NCBI RefSeq assembly: GCF_963676685.1
Contig: NC_092346.1
Coordinates: 31,819,133 to 31,883,132 of the forward strand
DNA from: Mytilus edulis
Lineage: Eukaryota > Mollusca > Bivalvia > Mytilida > Mytilidae
Direction: 5' to 3'
Length of the DNA: 64,000 nucleotides
Of this stretch, positions 10,467-22,506 are shown piece by piece (position 1 is the first letter of the stretch; each line of letters opens with the position of its first letter). Below the pieces are notes generated by a model that saw only the letters and a list, made by a program, of their open reading frames with translations, had not been told where the DNA came from and did not search any database. A program made the translations under genes and the position numbers.

Positions 10467-11701
10467 TTTGTCGAGCCTGCAATTTTTGTCGCAGATAGCT
10501 CGACATAGGGATTGTGATCCGGTGGTGGCGGCTAACTTCTTAAAACCTTTATATTTTAGAAGGTGGAAGACTTGCATGCCTCATGTTACGAAGTTTTAAT
10601 CAGTCACATGTCTGATGTCCTTGACCTTATTTCATGGTTCAGTGATTACTTGAAAAAAAGATTTTTTGTAATGTTAAATTCTTTCTTTTTTTAAGTAAAT
10701 GGTAAATATATTTGGTATGTACGTACCTTGCAAGGTCCTCATGCCCTTCAGACAGTTTTCACTTGACCTCCACCTCATTTCATGGATAAGTGAACAAGGT
10801 TAAGTTTTGGTGGTCAAGTCCATATCTCAGATACTATAAGCACTGGGTCTAGTATATTTGGTGTATGGAAGGACTGTAAGGTGTACATGTCCAACTGGCA
10901 GGTGTCATCTGACCTTGACCTCATTTTCATGGTTCAGTGGTCAAAGTTAAGTTTTTGAGTTTTGGTCTTTTTTTCTAATACTTTATATAATAGGTCAAAT
11001 ATATTTGGTGTATGGAAATATTTTATGATCTATATGTCAGTCGTGCAGGTTTTATTTGACCTCATTTTCAAGGGTCATTGATCAGTGTTAAGTTTTTATG
11101 TTTTGGTCTGTTTTTCTCAAACTATAAGCAATTGGTCAACTATAATTGTTGTATGGAAGAATTGTCTGCCTGGCATGGTTCATCTGACCTTGACCTTATT
11201 TTCATGGTTCATGGGTCAATGTTTTCTTGGTTAATGTTTCGTTTATGTGACAGTTAACAGGCTAATATTTGAACTGGAATTATTGTTAATTTTGGAATTT
11301 GCATAATTTCTTGTGTTTAATTTTTTTGATAAATTCCATGTTTATTTGGTATTATGATCATGTGAGTGGTTAATTACACTTTCCATACAATGTATTTTGG
11401 TTAGATAGTGTTGTGGGTGGCACAGTACATTCTATTGAAAATATACTATTTTCTTTGTAATAGAAAGTGTTGTGCACAGCACAGAACATTTCAGTACAGA
11501 ATAAACATGAAATTATTAAATAAACATGAAATTTATTAAAAATTTCAATAACAAGAAATCAAGCAAATTCCATTATTAAAAAAAATTCCAAGTTCAAATA
11601 ATAGCCTGTTAGTTGTAATATAGCTTTATATTTAGGACTATCAACATAATATAAATGATTAGTAAAAAAGGCGAGACATTTCAGTGTGTGCACTCTTGTC
11701 T
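10467..11701 (+). mobile_element. TTTTTGTCGAGCC-family element, full copy with a nested insert
   Basis: The copy runs from the GTCGAGCCTGC hairpin to the typical end GGCGAGACATTTCAGTGTG. Internal ~125-bp units carry GACCTTGACCTCATTTTCATG. A 355-bp inverted-repeat element is inserted at 11256-11610. No open reading frame of note exists, so the element is non-autonomous. Confidence 0.65.
11256..11610. mobile_element. Inverted-repeat element (MITE) flanked by AGTT
   Basis: The ends AACAGGCTA and TAGCCTGTT belong to imperfect inverted repeats of about 55 bp (for example GAACTGGAATTATT against AATTCCAAGTTC). AGTT flanks both sides at 11252-11255 and 11611-11614. The paralogous host element at 58560 reads GACAGTTGTAATA without the insert, which defines the empty site. 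The superfamily is not assigned. Confidence 0.75.
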
Positions 11702-11734
11702 TTTAAAATTATTACGCTCATTTATATATTGCAG

Positions 11735-11799
11735 GCTTCCAGTATAGTTGTTGATAAGAATGGTAGAATAAGGATTGGTGATTATAGTATTGATAAGAG
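11735..11799 (+). CDS. EIF2AK4: GCN2 copy 1, exon c (pseudo-DFG region)
   Basis: A 65-nt exon (acceptor TATTGCAG, donor GTATGT) encoding ASSIVVDKNGRIRIGDYSID plus a split Arg codon. IGDYS replaces DFG, matching the ITDYS-like motif known in animal GCN2 pseudokinases. The AG/G split codon joins exon d in frame. Confidence 0.88.
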
Positions 11800-11879
11800 G
11801 TATGTATTTTATCTGATAGTAGATATACAAAATTCAGATATTGCTGCATGATTAAAGTGAGGTGTGGGTTATTACATGA

Positions 11880-12090
11880 TATAAATAAGAAGATGTGGTA
11901 TGAGTTCCAATGAGAGAACTCTCCATCCCAGTCTCAATGTTTAAAAAGTTAACAATTACAGGTAAAAGTACTGTTTTTATCTGAATAATTACATATGGCA
12001 TGTTTGTATGCCCTTTTCACTTAACAGCAGGCTCTAAAGAGCCCCAAAATGACTAGTGTTAAACAATTCAAACAGGAAAAGTAAAGCTGA
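11880..12090. repeat. Degenerate AAGAAGATGTGG repeat
   Basis: AGAAGATGTGGTATGAGTTCC, then ACTCTCCATC and TAAAGAGCCCCAAAATGAC, AAACAATTCAAAC. This is a diverged copy of the family seen clearly at 20042, 52147 and 63284. Confidence 0.55.
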
Positions 12091-13335
12091 TTTGTTATCA
12101 AAAATTACCAGTAGGGCTCGCTCTGCTTATCTGAAACTCCAAAAATGTGTGAAATGTCTCTAGAGCTATAATTGTATGATACAAATTCTGATTTGAAAAT
12201 TTATGAAATAAACCTGAAGAAAAATATGTGTTTTGTACTTGTTTTATCAAGTAGGTCTGTGAAATGTTCTCAGATATATAGATATTAAACCACCGAGTTG
12301 AAGTACAAACAACAAAAGTTGTTACAAATTTAATTTGACATTTTGTTTGATTATACGTAATAAGGAGTTATTTGAGTTTTGAATGATTTTGAATTTTGGG
12401 GAATTGATGAGAAATGTATGATGGAAACTAACCAAACTAAATTTGTCAATTCAGTGACTTTTATAGCTGACTATGTGGTATAGGCTTAGTTCATTGTTGA
12501 AGACTGTATGGAACAGGGGTGGGGTAATTGAAAATGTAATGGTAATTAAGTGTAATGCATTACAATTTTCCATGTAATTGAATGTAATGTGTAATTGAGC
12601 ATTTTTTGAATTACATGTAATGGTAATTTAATTAATTACATTGAAAAAGGCATGTAATGCTCAATTACTTTAAAATTACATTTCAATTACATGTACTTCT
12701 ATGGTGTTGTAAAAAGATAAGGATTTGTGTTTTATAATATAAATTGTAAAATTATATTTATTTTTCAAATATTGATATCAAATACTTTCTTTTAAGGGCA
12801 TACGATACAGTTTTGAACCTGTATTTACAAGTTGCTGAAAATTTGCGTATAGGCTATTTTTTACCTGATTAAATCAAATATGTAATAAAAAATATACCTT
12901 CATGTGCTACTTTTTGAGTAAAATGAGGTCGAAATTTTGTATATTTGCTCAAAATTCAGATTTGTGTCTGTATTTTCTATTTCGAAAGAAAGACGTAACT
13001 TTTTTGTTTTAAAAGATAAACACAAATTGTTTTTTGTTAAATAACCGGTTATTTCTGTATTTTATAAGTATCATTAAAAATTATGCAATTTTTATTCCGA
13101 AATAACTCTATATTGATCAAATGTTCATGAATAGAGGAAAAAACGTCATTTTTTGCTGCATGTTTATCAAAATTTAAAAAATTGCGCTATTTACAGTTTT
13201 ATAAAAATTGGGTCACATAATCTCCTTGCAAAATGAAACAAATTGCTGTTTTAGAGGTTGTATAGTTTTTAAGAAAGAGACCTTTTAAGTAAATAGATTG
13301 ATAAGTAATTAATCACCTTTAAACACAAACAAAAC

Positions 13336-15268
13336 CAGGTGCTCCACAGGGTGCAGCTTTATACGACCGCAGAGGTCGAACCCTGAACAGTTGGGGCAAG
13401 TATGGACAAAACATTCAAGCGTGATACAGCTCTGAATTTGGATTGTGATCAAATTTTTTACATTACATGTTTTTTTTTTACACAAAACAAATGTCAAGAT
13501 TTTACAAATCAATTAAAGATTTCTTCTTCAAACTTTTTAAATCTAAAATTAAATAGTTGACACAGCATAGGTTTCTGACACAGAATGAATGTGGTCTAAT
13601 GAACTTAAAAGTTTTTGTTTGCCTTTGAGCAATTCACTATGCTGTTGAATATTAATCCTCTCAAAAAAATGTTTGAAGAATTTTCTTTTTATTTATGAAA
13701 TCTGAAATGAGAAAAATTCAACCCCCCCTTTTTTTCACATCCCCGTTTCCCTTTTTCCAAAACTGATATCAATTCAAATTTCTAATGGAGTTTGCAACAA
13801 TAACTACTCTTTTAAATACATCATAAAATATTAAAATGTAAAATAAAGTGCTTGTTATCACTGAATGGTAAAGATTGGTTGGTAGTAAAAGTGAATATAC
13901 ATTGTTTATTGTATAAAACAATAAAAAAAACTTCTTCAGCAACATTTTATATTGTCAAATTTCCAATGAAGTTATTTACATAAAGTTATTGGCAAATAAA
14001 AATAGAAAATGACATCATAGTCATGTCTGGCAAATGTCCAACATACATTATCTAAAAACATTTTAGATAAGATAAGGAAAAAAAGCTTCATCAGCAACAT
14101 TTTATATTGGCAAATTTCCAATGAAGTTATTTACATAAAGTTATTGGCAAAAAAATAGAAAATGACATCATAGTCATGTCTGGCAAATTTCCAACATATA
14201 TTATCAACTACTATTCTATACAAAGAAAGATAACTCCAATTGAAAATTAATTGCTATTGCACAATATTGTGCAATTAGATATTTCTTGCTATTGTGCAAT
14301 ACTGTGCAATTGAAAATTTCTTGCTATTGCACAATACTTGATATGGAATACTGATTTGGACCAACTTGAAAACTTGGCCCATAATCAAAAATCAAAGTAC
14401 ATATTTAGATAAAGCATATCAAATTAGCCCAAGAATTTAATTTTTGTTAAAATCAAACTTAGTTTAATTTTGGACCCTTTGGACCTTAATGTAGACCAAT
14501 TTGAAAACTGGACCAAAAATTAAGAATCTACATACACAGTTAGATTTGGCATATCAAAGAACCCATTTATTAAATTTTTGATGAAATCAAACAAAGTTTA
14601 ATTTTGGACCCCCATTTGGACCAACTTGAAAACTAGGCCAATAATTAAAAGTCTAAGTACATTTTTAAATTCAGCATATCAAAGAACCCCAAGGATTCAA
14701 TTTTTGTTAAAATCAAACTAAGCTTAATTTTGGACCCTTTGGACCTTAATGTAGACCAATTTGAAAACGGGACCAAAAATTAAGAATCTACATACATAGT
14801 TAGATTCGGCATATCAAAGAACCCCAATTATTCAATTTTTGATGAAATCACACAAAGTTCAATTTTGGACCCTTTGGGCCCCTTATTCCTAAACTGTTAG
14901 GACCAAAACTCCCAAAATCAATCCCAACCTTCCTTTTGTGGTCATAAACCTTGTGTTAAAATTTCATTGATTTCTATGTACTTATACTAAAGTTATTGTG
15001 CGAAAACCGAGAATAATGCTTATTTGGGCCCTTTTTTGGCCCTTAATTCCTAAACTGTTGGAACCAAAACTCCCAAAATCAATCCCAACCTTCCTTTTGT
15101 GGTCATAAACCTTGTGTTAAAATTTCATTGATTTCTATTCACTTTTACTAAAGTTAGAGTGCGAAAACTAAAAGTATTCGGACGACAGCGACGACATCGA
15201 CGCCGCCGACGACGCCAACGTGAGAGCAATATACAACCAAAAAATTAAAATTTTTGCGGTCGTATAAA
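13336..15268 (+). repeat. TACGACCGC-family repeat, copy 1
   Basis: It starts CCAGGTGCTCCACAGGG, TTTATACGACCGCAGAGG, and ends GACGACGCCAACGTGAG ... TTTGCGGTCGTATAAAA, so TTTATACGACCGC termini are inverted. The interior holds paired ~290-bp units with TTTTGGACCCTTTGGACC and GGTCATAAACCTTGTG. A second copy lies in the opposite orientation at 56390-59440. Confidence 0.7.
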
Positions 15269-15289
15269 AATTTGTCACTGTGAAAAATC

Positions 15290-16335
15290 TTTCTTAGACA
15301 GTTCTATTGTTGTTTTATTGATTTTGTCAAAGCTTTCGACAGTGTGTCACATTATGTTTTATGGCAAAAAATGTTAAAATGCGGTACATTGTATTAGTGG
15401 AAATTTACTAAATCTTATTAAATCAATGTATTCTAAGTTAAAAACTTGTGTTAAATTAGATGGTGAATTTTCAGATTTCTTTCATTGTAATGTTGGCCTA
15501 ATGCAAGGCGAATCATTATCACCATTTTTATATTCAATTTATGTAAATGACATAGAAATTGAGTTAATTAAACAAGGAATAGAACCATATGAAGTAAAAT
15601 TGTTAAATCTTTATCTGTTTATGTATGCTGATGATACAGTTCTCTTCAGCGAAAGTATTTCTGAATTACAAAAAATGATAGTCACTGTATATGATAGTTC
15701 CTACAAGAATGGTCTTGACATTAATTTAAGGAAAACCAAAATAGTTGTTTTTCGTTACAAAGGTGTACTGAAAGAGAATGAAAAATGGTATTTGAATGGT
15801 AAAATGATAGAAATGTGTGATCAGTTTGTATATTTTGGTTTGTTATTAAACTATAACGGTACTTTTACTGTAACACAGAAAGCACTATCTGAACAGGGTA
15901 GAAAGGCTACATTTTGTTTATTGAGTAAGATTTATGATGATTGTTATAACACTGAGAGTCTGAGACTTTGATATCCTTATTTGATACATATGTAACAAGT
16001 ATTGTGAATTATGGTTGTGATAAATATGTAAATGTCAGAAGTAAATATATTAAGATATATTATTATAGAAACCCATCTACTTTCAAATTAGTCCAATTAC
16101 TATCTGTAAGAAATATTAAAGAATTAAATAATCTGGGTAAATACCTGTATGAGGCAGAGAAAATTTGTAACACTTGATTTTTGTTATGTACCTTTATTTG
16201 CAATGTAAATTGTATGCCAAACTCCGCTATATATTAATGCTGTATATGTTTATGTAAACTGTATTAAATTTGTGTATGTATTTAATCCTATGAGCTGTAT
16301 ATTTGCTTACGGAATAAAGAATTATTAGAATTTAA
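15290..16335 (+). mobile_element. Broken LINE: reverse transcriptase fragment and 3' tail
   Basis: FIDFVKAFDSVSH at about 15314 is a reverse transcriptase motif; after a frame change, an open frame at 15426-15971 has GLMQGESLSPFLYSIYVNDIE, the catalytic YADDTVLFS, and NGLDINLRKTKIVVF. A second piece (15975-16177) has FDTYVTSIVNYGCDKY. The order and motifs are those of CR1/Jockey-like non-LTR retrotransposons. No endonuclease domain is present, the frames are disrupted, and the 3' end carries a GGAATAAAGAATTATT tail. It is a dead, 5'-truncated insertion. Confidence 0.8.
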
Positions 16336-17521
16336 AATCACTGCACACAAAATCATTTTATTAAATTAGTATACACAAAAGGATTATAGAAATAAAAATT
16401 AACAGCTGTAAAAACAAACAGCAATTAATCAGATTAAAATGTCCAGGGGCAATGCCACTATTACATGTATTTTATCTAATTAGCAAAATATTGCTAATAT
16501 TTAGACATAATATACATTGTTTGTACTAAAAATTATTTTCAATATTGTGACAAGCACACTTATTAATGTTTTTAAAGTAAAAAAAAATATTTTTGATTTA
16601 TTTATAATTGCTTTCTTTATATTATGTTTACTTTAAATGACTTCATTTCTGGCATGTCAAAATACCCCTTGATGTATTGACAAGTTAATAGGAACCAATT
16701 CCCTCTCCTATCAATATGATGATCTTTTGATCATGGAACTTCTATGTTTTGATCAAGCAACATCTGCCACATTTGCTAGAAATACTATTTAGAATTGCTG
16801 TCAAAGTGTTCAGACCAGAGAGATTCAGACTAAATGACAAAACATTAAAATAACTAATGATTATCAAATGCAACGCTTAAACTATGCTTACATGAATATT
16901 TTACACATGTATGATATATATATTGATAAAAAATATCATGATGAAATGTAATGTGTATTTAATTAAATTAATTTAATTAATTACATTTCCAAAACTGTGT
17001 AATGTGTAATTAGTGTAATTGATCATTTTTGCAATGTAATGTGTAATTTGATTAATTACATTCCAATGTAATTGACCCCAAGTCTGGTATATGGAAACAT
17101 ATAGTTGTTAATTTCTCTGTCATTTGGTCTCTTGTGGAGAGTTGTCTCAATTGGCAATTATAACACATCTTTTTTATATAAAGATGGTTAGTTCTGTTTA
17201 TTTTCACTGATATTGCAGTATGAACTAACTTACCCCTTAGCCATGCATCCATGCATGGTTAACCCTCCTAAATTAATTTGCTTCCATCATACATTTCTTA
17301 TCAATTCTCCAAAATTCAAAATTATTCCGGATTCAAATAATTCCTTGTTTTAACAGTTATTACAATTTTACAAAATTTTCCTTTGATCTTACTGACTGAT
17401 AATTTCCTTTCTCAGCGCAGTAAAGTGATATGAAAAATTATCTCTTGAAACTAAGGGTCTACTGCCCATTGTCAATAAATTAAACAATGGAGTCATAGGT
17501 AAAATAGCAATAAACATGTAC

Positions 17522-17588
17522 AGATTATCGTTGGTCATCTCAACTTGATTGCTTTTCTCACTTTCGTTGAGATGATCAACGATAATCT
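17522..17588. repeat. 23-bp inverted repeat just upstream of a splice acceptor
   Basis: AGATTATCGTTGGTCATC and its complement in GATGATCAACGATAATCT form 23-bp arms with a single mismatch around a 21-nt loop. The acceptor of exon d lies 21 bases downstream. Confidence 0.85.
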
Positions 17589-17609
17589 ATAGTTATAACT
17601 GATTTTCAG

Positions 17610-17721
17610 GTTGTCAGATCTATACTATGATGTGGAGTCCTCCCGACCTGGTGTCCACTTTACAGGAGATAGAGAACTGATACCAGTTAGGGGAGGAAAG
17701 AAAGGAGATGTTTATCAATTG
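17610..17721 (+). CDS. EIF2AK4: GCN2 copy 1, exon d (pseudokinase activation-segment region)
   Basis: A 112-nt exon completing the Arg codon from exon c and encoding LSDLYYDVESSRPGV ... VRGGKKGDVYQL. The GKKGDVYQLG motif corresponds to the GKKGDVWRLG motif of animal GCN2 (helix F). The donor is GTGAGGAT. Confidence 0.9.
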
Positions 17722-18014
17722 GTGAGGATCTTGATTTATAAAAAAAAACCAACATTACTATGATTATTGTTTTTGTATTTTGACTTGATTGCCTCTGAAT
17801 TATCTGATGAAAACATAAAAATAACTTCATATGGTATGCTTGTACTTTGTAACTAAATTACATCTGTAAAATACCTATTTATGCCAAAGCAGAAGGGGCA
17901 TTAAGTTTTACCCTTGTCCATCTGTATGTATGTCCTACATACTTCCCAAAGTTGGTTTCCATTCTTTAACTTCAGTTTGTTTCAACCAAATGTTATGAAA
18001 CTTATACAAAATGC

Positions 18015-19026
18015 TTTTTAGCTCACCTCGCCCAAAGGGCCAAGTGACTTGGCGTCCGTCATCGTCGTCCGTCGGCGTTGTTTGTCGTTAACTTTTACAA
18101 AAATCTTCTCCTCTGAAACTACTGGGCCAAATTAAACCAAACTTGGCCACAATCATCATTGGGGTATCTAGTTTAAAAAATGTGTGGCCTGACCTGGCCA
18201 ACCAACCAAGATGGCCGCCATGGCTAAAAATAGAACATGGGGGAAAAATGCAGTTTTTGGCTTATAACTCAAAAACCAAAGCATTTAGAGCAAATCTGAC
18301 ATGGGGTAAAAGTGTTTATCAGGTCAAGATCTATTTGCCCTGAAATTTTCAGACAAATCGCACAACCTGTTGTTGAGTAACTGCCCCTGAATTAGTAATT
18401 TTAAGGAAATTTTGCAGTTTTTGCTTATCTTGAATATTATTATAGATAGAGATAAACTGTAAACAGCAATAATGTTCAGCAAAGTAAGATCTACAAATAA
18501 GTCATCATGTCCAAAATTGTCAATTCACCCATTAAGGAGTTATTGCCCTTTATAGTCAATTTTTAACCATTTTTCTAAAATTTTAGTATTCTTATAAAAA
18601 ATCTTCTCCTCTGAAACTACTGGGCCAAATATAACCAAACTTGGCCACATTATATTTATAATAGATAGAGATAAACTGTAAACAGCAATAATGTTCAGCA
18701 AAGTAAGATCTACAAATAAGTCAACATGGCCAATTTTTTAGTTTACCCCTTTAGGAGTTAATGCCCTTTATAGTCATTATTTATCAATTTTCATAAATTT
18801 TTGTAAATTTTTGTAAATTTTTAGAAAATATTTTCCACTGTAATTACTGGGCCAAGTTCATTATAGATTGAGATAATTGTAGCAAGAAGAATGTCCAGTA
18901 AAGTAAGATCTACAAACACATCATGATCATCAAAACACAATTTTGTCATGAATTTATCCGTGTCCATTGTTTAATATGCACTTAGACCAAGGTGAGCGAC
19001 ACAGGCTCTTGAGGGCCTCTAGTTTT
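18015..19026 (+). repeat. GCTCACC...GGTGAGC mollusc repeat
   Basis: It starts TTTTAGCTCACCTCGCCC with the stem GGGCCAAGTGACTTGGC and ends AAGGTGAGCGACACAGG, CTCTTGAGGGCCTCTAGTT. GCTCACC and GGTGAGC are inverted termini. Internal units of about 180 bp carry ACTACTGGGCCAAAT and AAGTAAGATCTACAAA. This type is widespread in molluscs. An open frame at 18143-18343 lies inside it and is not a gene. Confidence 0.75.
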
Positions 19027-19257
19027 GTTTACCTCCCTTCCCCTTTAAAGAAACACAAGCCATTAACCAAACCAAAAAAACGAGAACAGATTTGAGTCCT
19101 ATACGCATGCTGAGTGTCCTTAAACTTAAGTTAAATAATAAAGATATGAAAATGAAAGAAAAGTCTTCAAAGTCACTTTTAAGTAGAAACTAAATGGAAG
19201 ATAAATTGTTAAAGCCTTTTGGTGTTATCTTATCATTCAATGTCTTGTTTTTAACAG

Positions 19258-19358
19258 GGTTTGATACTGTTATCTGTAGCTATTGGATTAGATGCTGATC
19301 CAGGAAAGCCAGAAATACCACAAAATTTCCCTCCTGTGTTTCAAGACTTCTTAACTAA
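19258..19358 (+). CDS. EIF2AK4: GCN2 copy 1, exon e (pseudokinase helix F-H)
   Basis: A 101-nt exon (acceptor TTTTTAACAG, donor GTATGATT) encoding GLILLSVAIGLDADP and PPVFQDFLTK, matching the LLLLSLSQG and FQDFLKKC segments of GCN2. The split AA/A Lys codon joins exon f. Confidence 0.88.
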
Positions 19359-19888
19359 GTATGATTTGTGTTGTATGACTTATATTCATTAATCTGACTT
19401 TGATATGAGATTTAGAAAAGAAAATTATTTCAGTAGGTTATTATGTTTCCCGCTTATTTCAAGATTTCTTGACTGCAAAATTTGTATGAAAATGAAAGGT
19501 GGAAGATACCCTTAAAGGGAAATTTAAACTCATGAGTAGAAAAAAGGACTAAACAATGGCAAAATAAAATGGAAAATGAAAATGAGAAATGTGCCTAAGA
19601 GAACGACCAATTAAAAAGGAGAAAACAGCCCAAGGCCACCAATGGGTCTTCAACACATTGAGAAAATCCTGCACCCGGGATTAGGGTTCAGCTGGTCCCT
19701 AAACAAAAGTGTGTACTAGTTCAGCGAAAATGTCATACTTAAGTATGACTTATATTTAGTTGTATGAATGATTTTACTTTGCCTTTTCACTAATTAAAAT
19801 TATTAGTTTGAAAAGAATTCAAGTAAGTTTAATATCATTTTCAAAGATAGAAAATTTATTATATTTTATTTTTTTTAAATTGTTTTAG

Positions 19889-20017
19889 ATGTTTGATGAA
19901 AGATGAGAGACATCGTTGGTCAGTGTATCAATTGTTGGACCATAGTTTTATCAAAGAAGAATTACCACACACAATTCATTATGCTCCTCACTGCTGCTAC
20001 AGAAGAAAACGAAAAAA
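19889..20017 (+). CDS. EIF2AK4: GCN2 copy 1, exon f (end of pseudokinase domain)
   Basis: It encodes CLMKDERHRWSVYQLLDHSF, the conserved final kinase-fold helix (DxxxRWSxxQLLxHSF), then a basic tail YRRKRKK. It ends in phase 2 at GTATGTTG. This does not fit the phase of the best acceptor of exon g (see findings). Confidence 0.85.
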
Positions 20018-20041
20018 GTATGTTGTGTATTTGTTATATAA

Positions 20042-20192
20042 AAAAGAATATGTGGTATGATTGCCAATGAGACAACTCTCCACAAGAGACCAAAATGATA
20101 CAGAAGTTATCAACTATAGGTCACCGTATGGGCTTCAACAATGAGCAAAGCCCAAACCGCATAGTCAACTATAAAAGGCCCTGAAATGAGTA
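20042..20192 (+). repeat. AAGAAGATGTGG dispersed repeat
   Basis: AATATGTGGTATGATTGCC, GAGACAACTCTCCACAAGAG, GGTCACCGTATGG, CAACAATGAGCAAAGCCC, AACTATAAAAGGCCC. This is the most frequent dispersed repeat in the window. Confidence 0.7.
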
Positions 20193-20212
20193 TAGTTTAG
20201 TTGTACAATGAA

Positions 20213-20592
20213 GAGATAACTGTATTGTATTTAAAGCTTGGACAGCATCAATTGGTGATTTGATGGTCACAAATTAAGTTTATTGGCATCTCTTTTGTTA
20301 ATGTTGTTTTCTATCAGTCTCATTAGAATGGAGATAACAGTATTGTAGTTTAAGCTCAGACAGCATCAATTAGTGATTTGATGGTCACAAATTAAATTTA
20401 CTGGCTACAAGTTAGTTAACATTGTTTTCTATCAGTCTCATTAGAATGGAGATAACAATACTATATTTTAAGCTCAGACGGCATCAATTGGTGATTTGAT
20501 GGTCGCAAATCACCCATTGATGTTGTCTGAGCCTAAAATACATATTGTTATCTCCATTCTAATGAAACTTATAGAAAACAACATTAAAACAT
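20213..20592. repeat. ~120-bp tandem units ending in an inverted copy
   Basis: Two full and one partial unit with CAGCATCAATTGGTGATTTG and CATTAGAATGGAGATAAC are followed at 20510 by the inverted sequence (CACCCATTGATGTTGTC, GTTATCTCCATTCTAATG). The third unit and the inverted copy can form a long hairpin. Confidence 0.75.
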
Positions 20593-21385
20593 GCACTTAG
20601 TTTAATTTCGTTTTTAAGTGCTTGTGGCCCAAAGGTATGTTTAATTGTTCAAAAACAAAATCAATTATACAGATTAAAACAATATTTTAAATATTTCACT
20701 ACTGTTTTAACTAATAACCATAAGTGTATTGAAAGGATCAATTAGATGAGTGTATATGGATTATATATAATTTTATTGGCTTTATAAACAATATCACCAT
20801 AAAAGCCAACTATGACAAGCCTTTGAGCCAGAAATGGAATTTACATCAAAAAGAAAAATTAAAACATCAAATTAGGATTTAACTATGCATTTTTAAAAAT
20901 CAATTATTCTTCAGACAAACGTCTTTCCAATATATGTACATTTCCCCAATGGCAAGCGAGATTACCCCAAAGTTTTATTTTTGACAAATTTTATCACATT
21001 CTGGAGCGTTCAATAAGATTTTAAATTGTCTGATGAAGAAGTTTGACACTGGAACAGGACATATGATATCATACTGGTATGTGCAAAAGACTTGATCAAT
21101 GAGTCACAAACTTTCTATTCAACATTAATAGAATTTTAACCACTTAAGAGAAATGAATTCAACAACTTGTGAGAATTGGATATTGCTTGATATCAACTCA
21201 AGATTGTCTTTTCATTTGAATAGTAATAATAAACTCACCTAAGATTCTGATTGTTTATAATTATTTTGAAATTAAATAGTTGTTATCAAGCAGCTTCAAA
21301 ATCTCAATACTTACGAAACCTAAAAATCATAATTTAAAAAAAAGGAAAAATAACAGGATGAGTAATAGTATTTTTCTAATTATAG

Positions 21386-21540
21386 AACAAGACGTAAACA
21401 AAGACAATGATTCAGAAGATGATGACTTAGCTGATTTACCCTTCATCACGTTTTTAGAGACCAGTGGACAGTCCCATCTAACTAATGAATTTGAAGTCCT
21501 TAGGTCCCTAGGGAAAGGAGGATTTGGTGATGTCATTGAG
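21386..21540 (+). CDS. EIF2AK4: GCN2 copy 1, exon g (kinase glycine loop)
   Basis: It encodes an acidic linker (DVNKDNDSEDDDLADL), then TNEFEVLRSLGKGGFGDVIE, the first strands and the GxGxFG loop of the true kinase domain. The acceptor TTTTTCTAATTATAG is strong. The frame is certain from homology. A weaker acceptor at 21355-21356 (AAATAACAG) would add ten residues and restore the phase with exon f. Confidence 0.87.
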
Positions 21541-22506
21541 GTAATTACATCCAGAATAGGCATTGTAATGTGTCCTAGACTCCATTTTCTTGCTTAATTG
21601 AGCAGGTTTAATTAAACTCATCATAGATACCAGGATTGAAATTTTGTATTTGCACCAGACTCACGTTTTGTTTTCAATAGACTCATCAGTAATGCTTGAT
21701 TCAATGAAGTTAAAAAAGCTGAATTAAGGGGAGGCTTATTTGTCAGGTCGGTGTGCCAATCTGGTCTTTAGTCTGTCTGTCTGTTGTTAGTTGGTCTTTC
21801 CTGTTTCAGTCACAATAATATTTGGTTAAAGAAAATTTGCTTTAATTTGTGGTTACAACTACTATAAACTTAGCACACATGTTCATTATAATGTGAAATT
21901 TGGAAAAGATATGCCAAATAAGGGTGTTGATCCCAATTTTGTGATTTGTTGTTTTTTGGCATGAAGTCTGAAGTCTAATCATCTGATGGTTCATTATGCA
22001 TTCAGTACTGAAACTAGTTGTTTTGATTACCAATGAGTTTGCCATTTCAAAATCTAAAGCATTCTGGGTAAAATTGTCATAGATTTTCATCACATGTTTT
22101 GATAGGTTAACAACATCTTAAACAATGAATATTCAACCAATGACATATATTAATATTTTTAATTGCGGTACAAACATTGAAATTACCCCTTATGTTCTTA
22201 GTGGTGAACTAAAAAAAAAGGACTTTTACAGAACAGTTAAATTTCTGAAAATATAACACTGCATAAGCCAAAAACCTGTCTTAAATGAATTATCAATCAG
22301 AACTTTAAGCTGATCACCTGTCTAATCCAAACTAAATCATCAGTTCCTGACAAGTTAGGTTTGACAAATTTCACTGCATGTAGATTGCATTGCACAGTTG
22401 ACAATTCTGTAGTCTAATCAGTCTAAGACATCTTTGTAATGTATGTATATTCAGCCATCATGATTTTATTAACACTGTAAACAAACTTTTTTCTTCTTTT
22501 TCACAG

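Larger units (their letters stand above)
12514..17088. mobile_element. hAT-like composite element, ~4.6 kb, no transposase
   Basis: The left end CAGGGGTGGGGTAATTG and the reverse complement of the right end (CAGACTTGGGGTCAATTACA) are similar inverted termini of hAT style, each followed by ATGTAATTAATT-rich sequence. TATGGAA occurs just outside both ends (12507-12513 and 17090-17096; eight bases with one mismatch), consistent with a target duplication. The host is the common AAGAAGATGTGG repeat in reverse orientation, which reads on directly across the insert. Inside lie a TACGACCGC-family repeat (13336-15268) and a broken LINE (15290-16335). I see no hAT transposase. Confidence 0.6.

Noticed and set aside
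18143..18343. 66-codon frame MATIIIGVSSLKNV
   Set aside because: It is inside the GCTCACC...GGTGAGC dispersed repeat.
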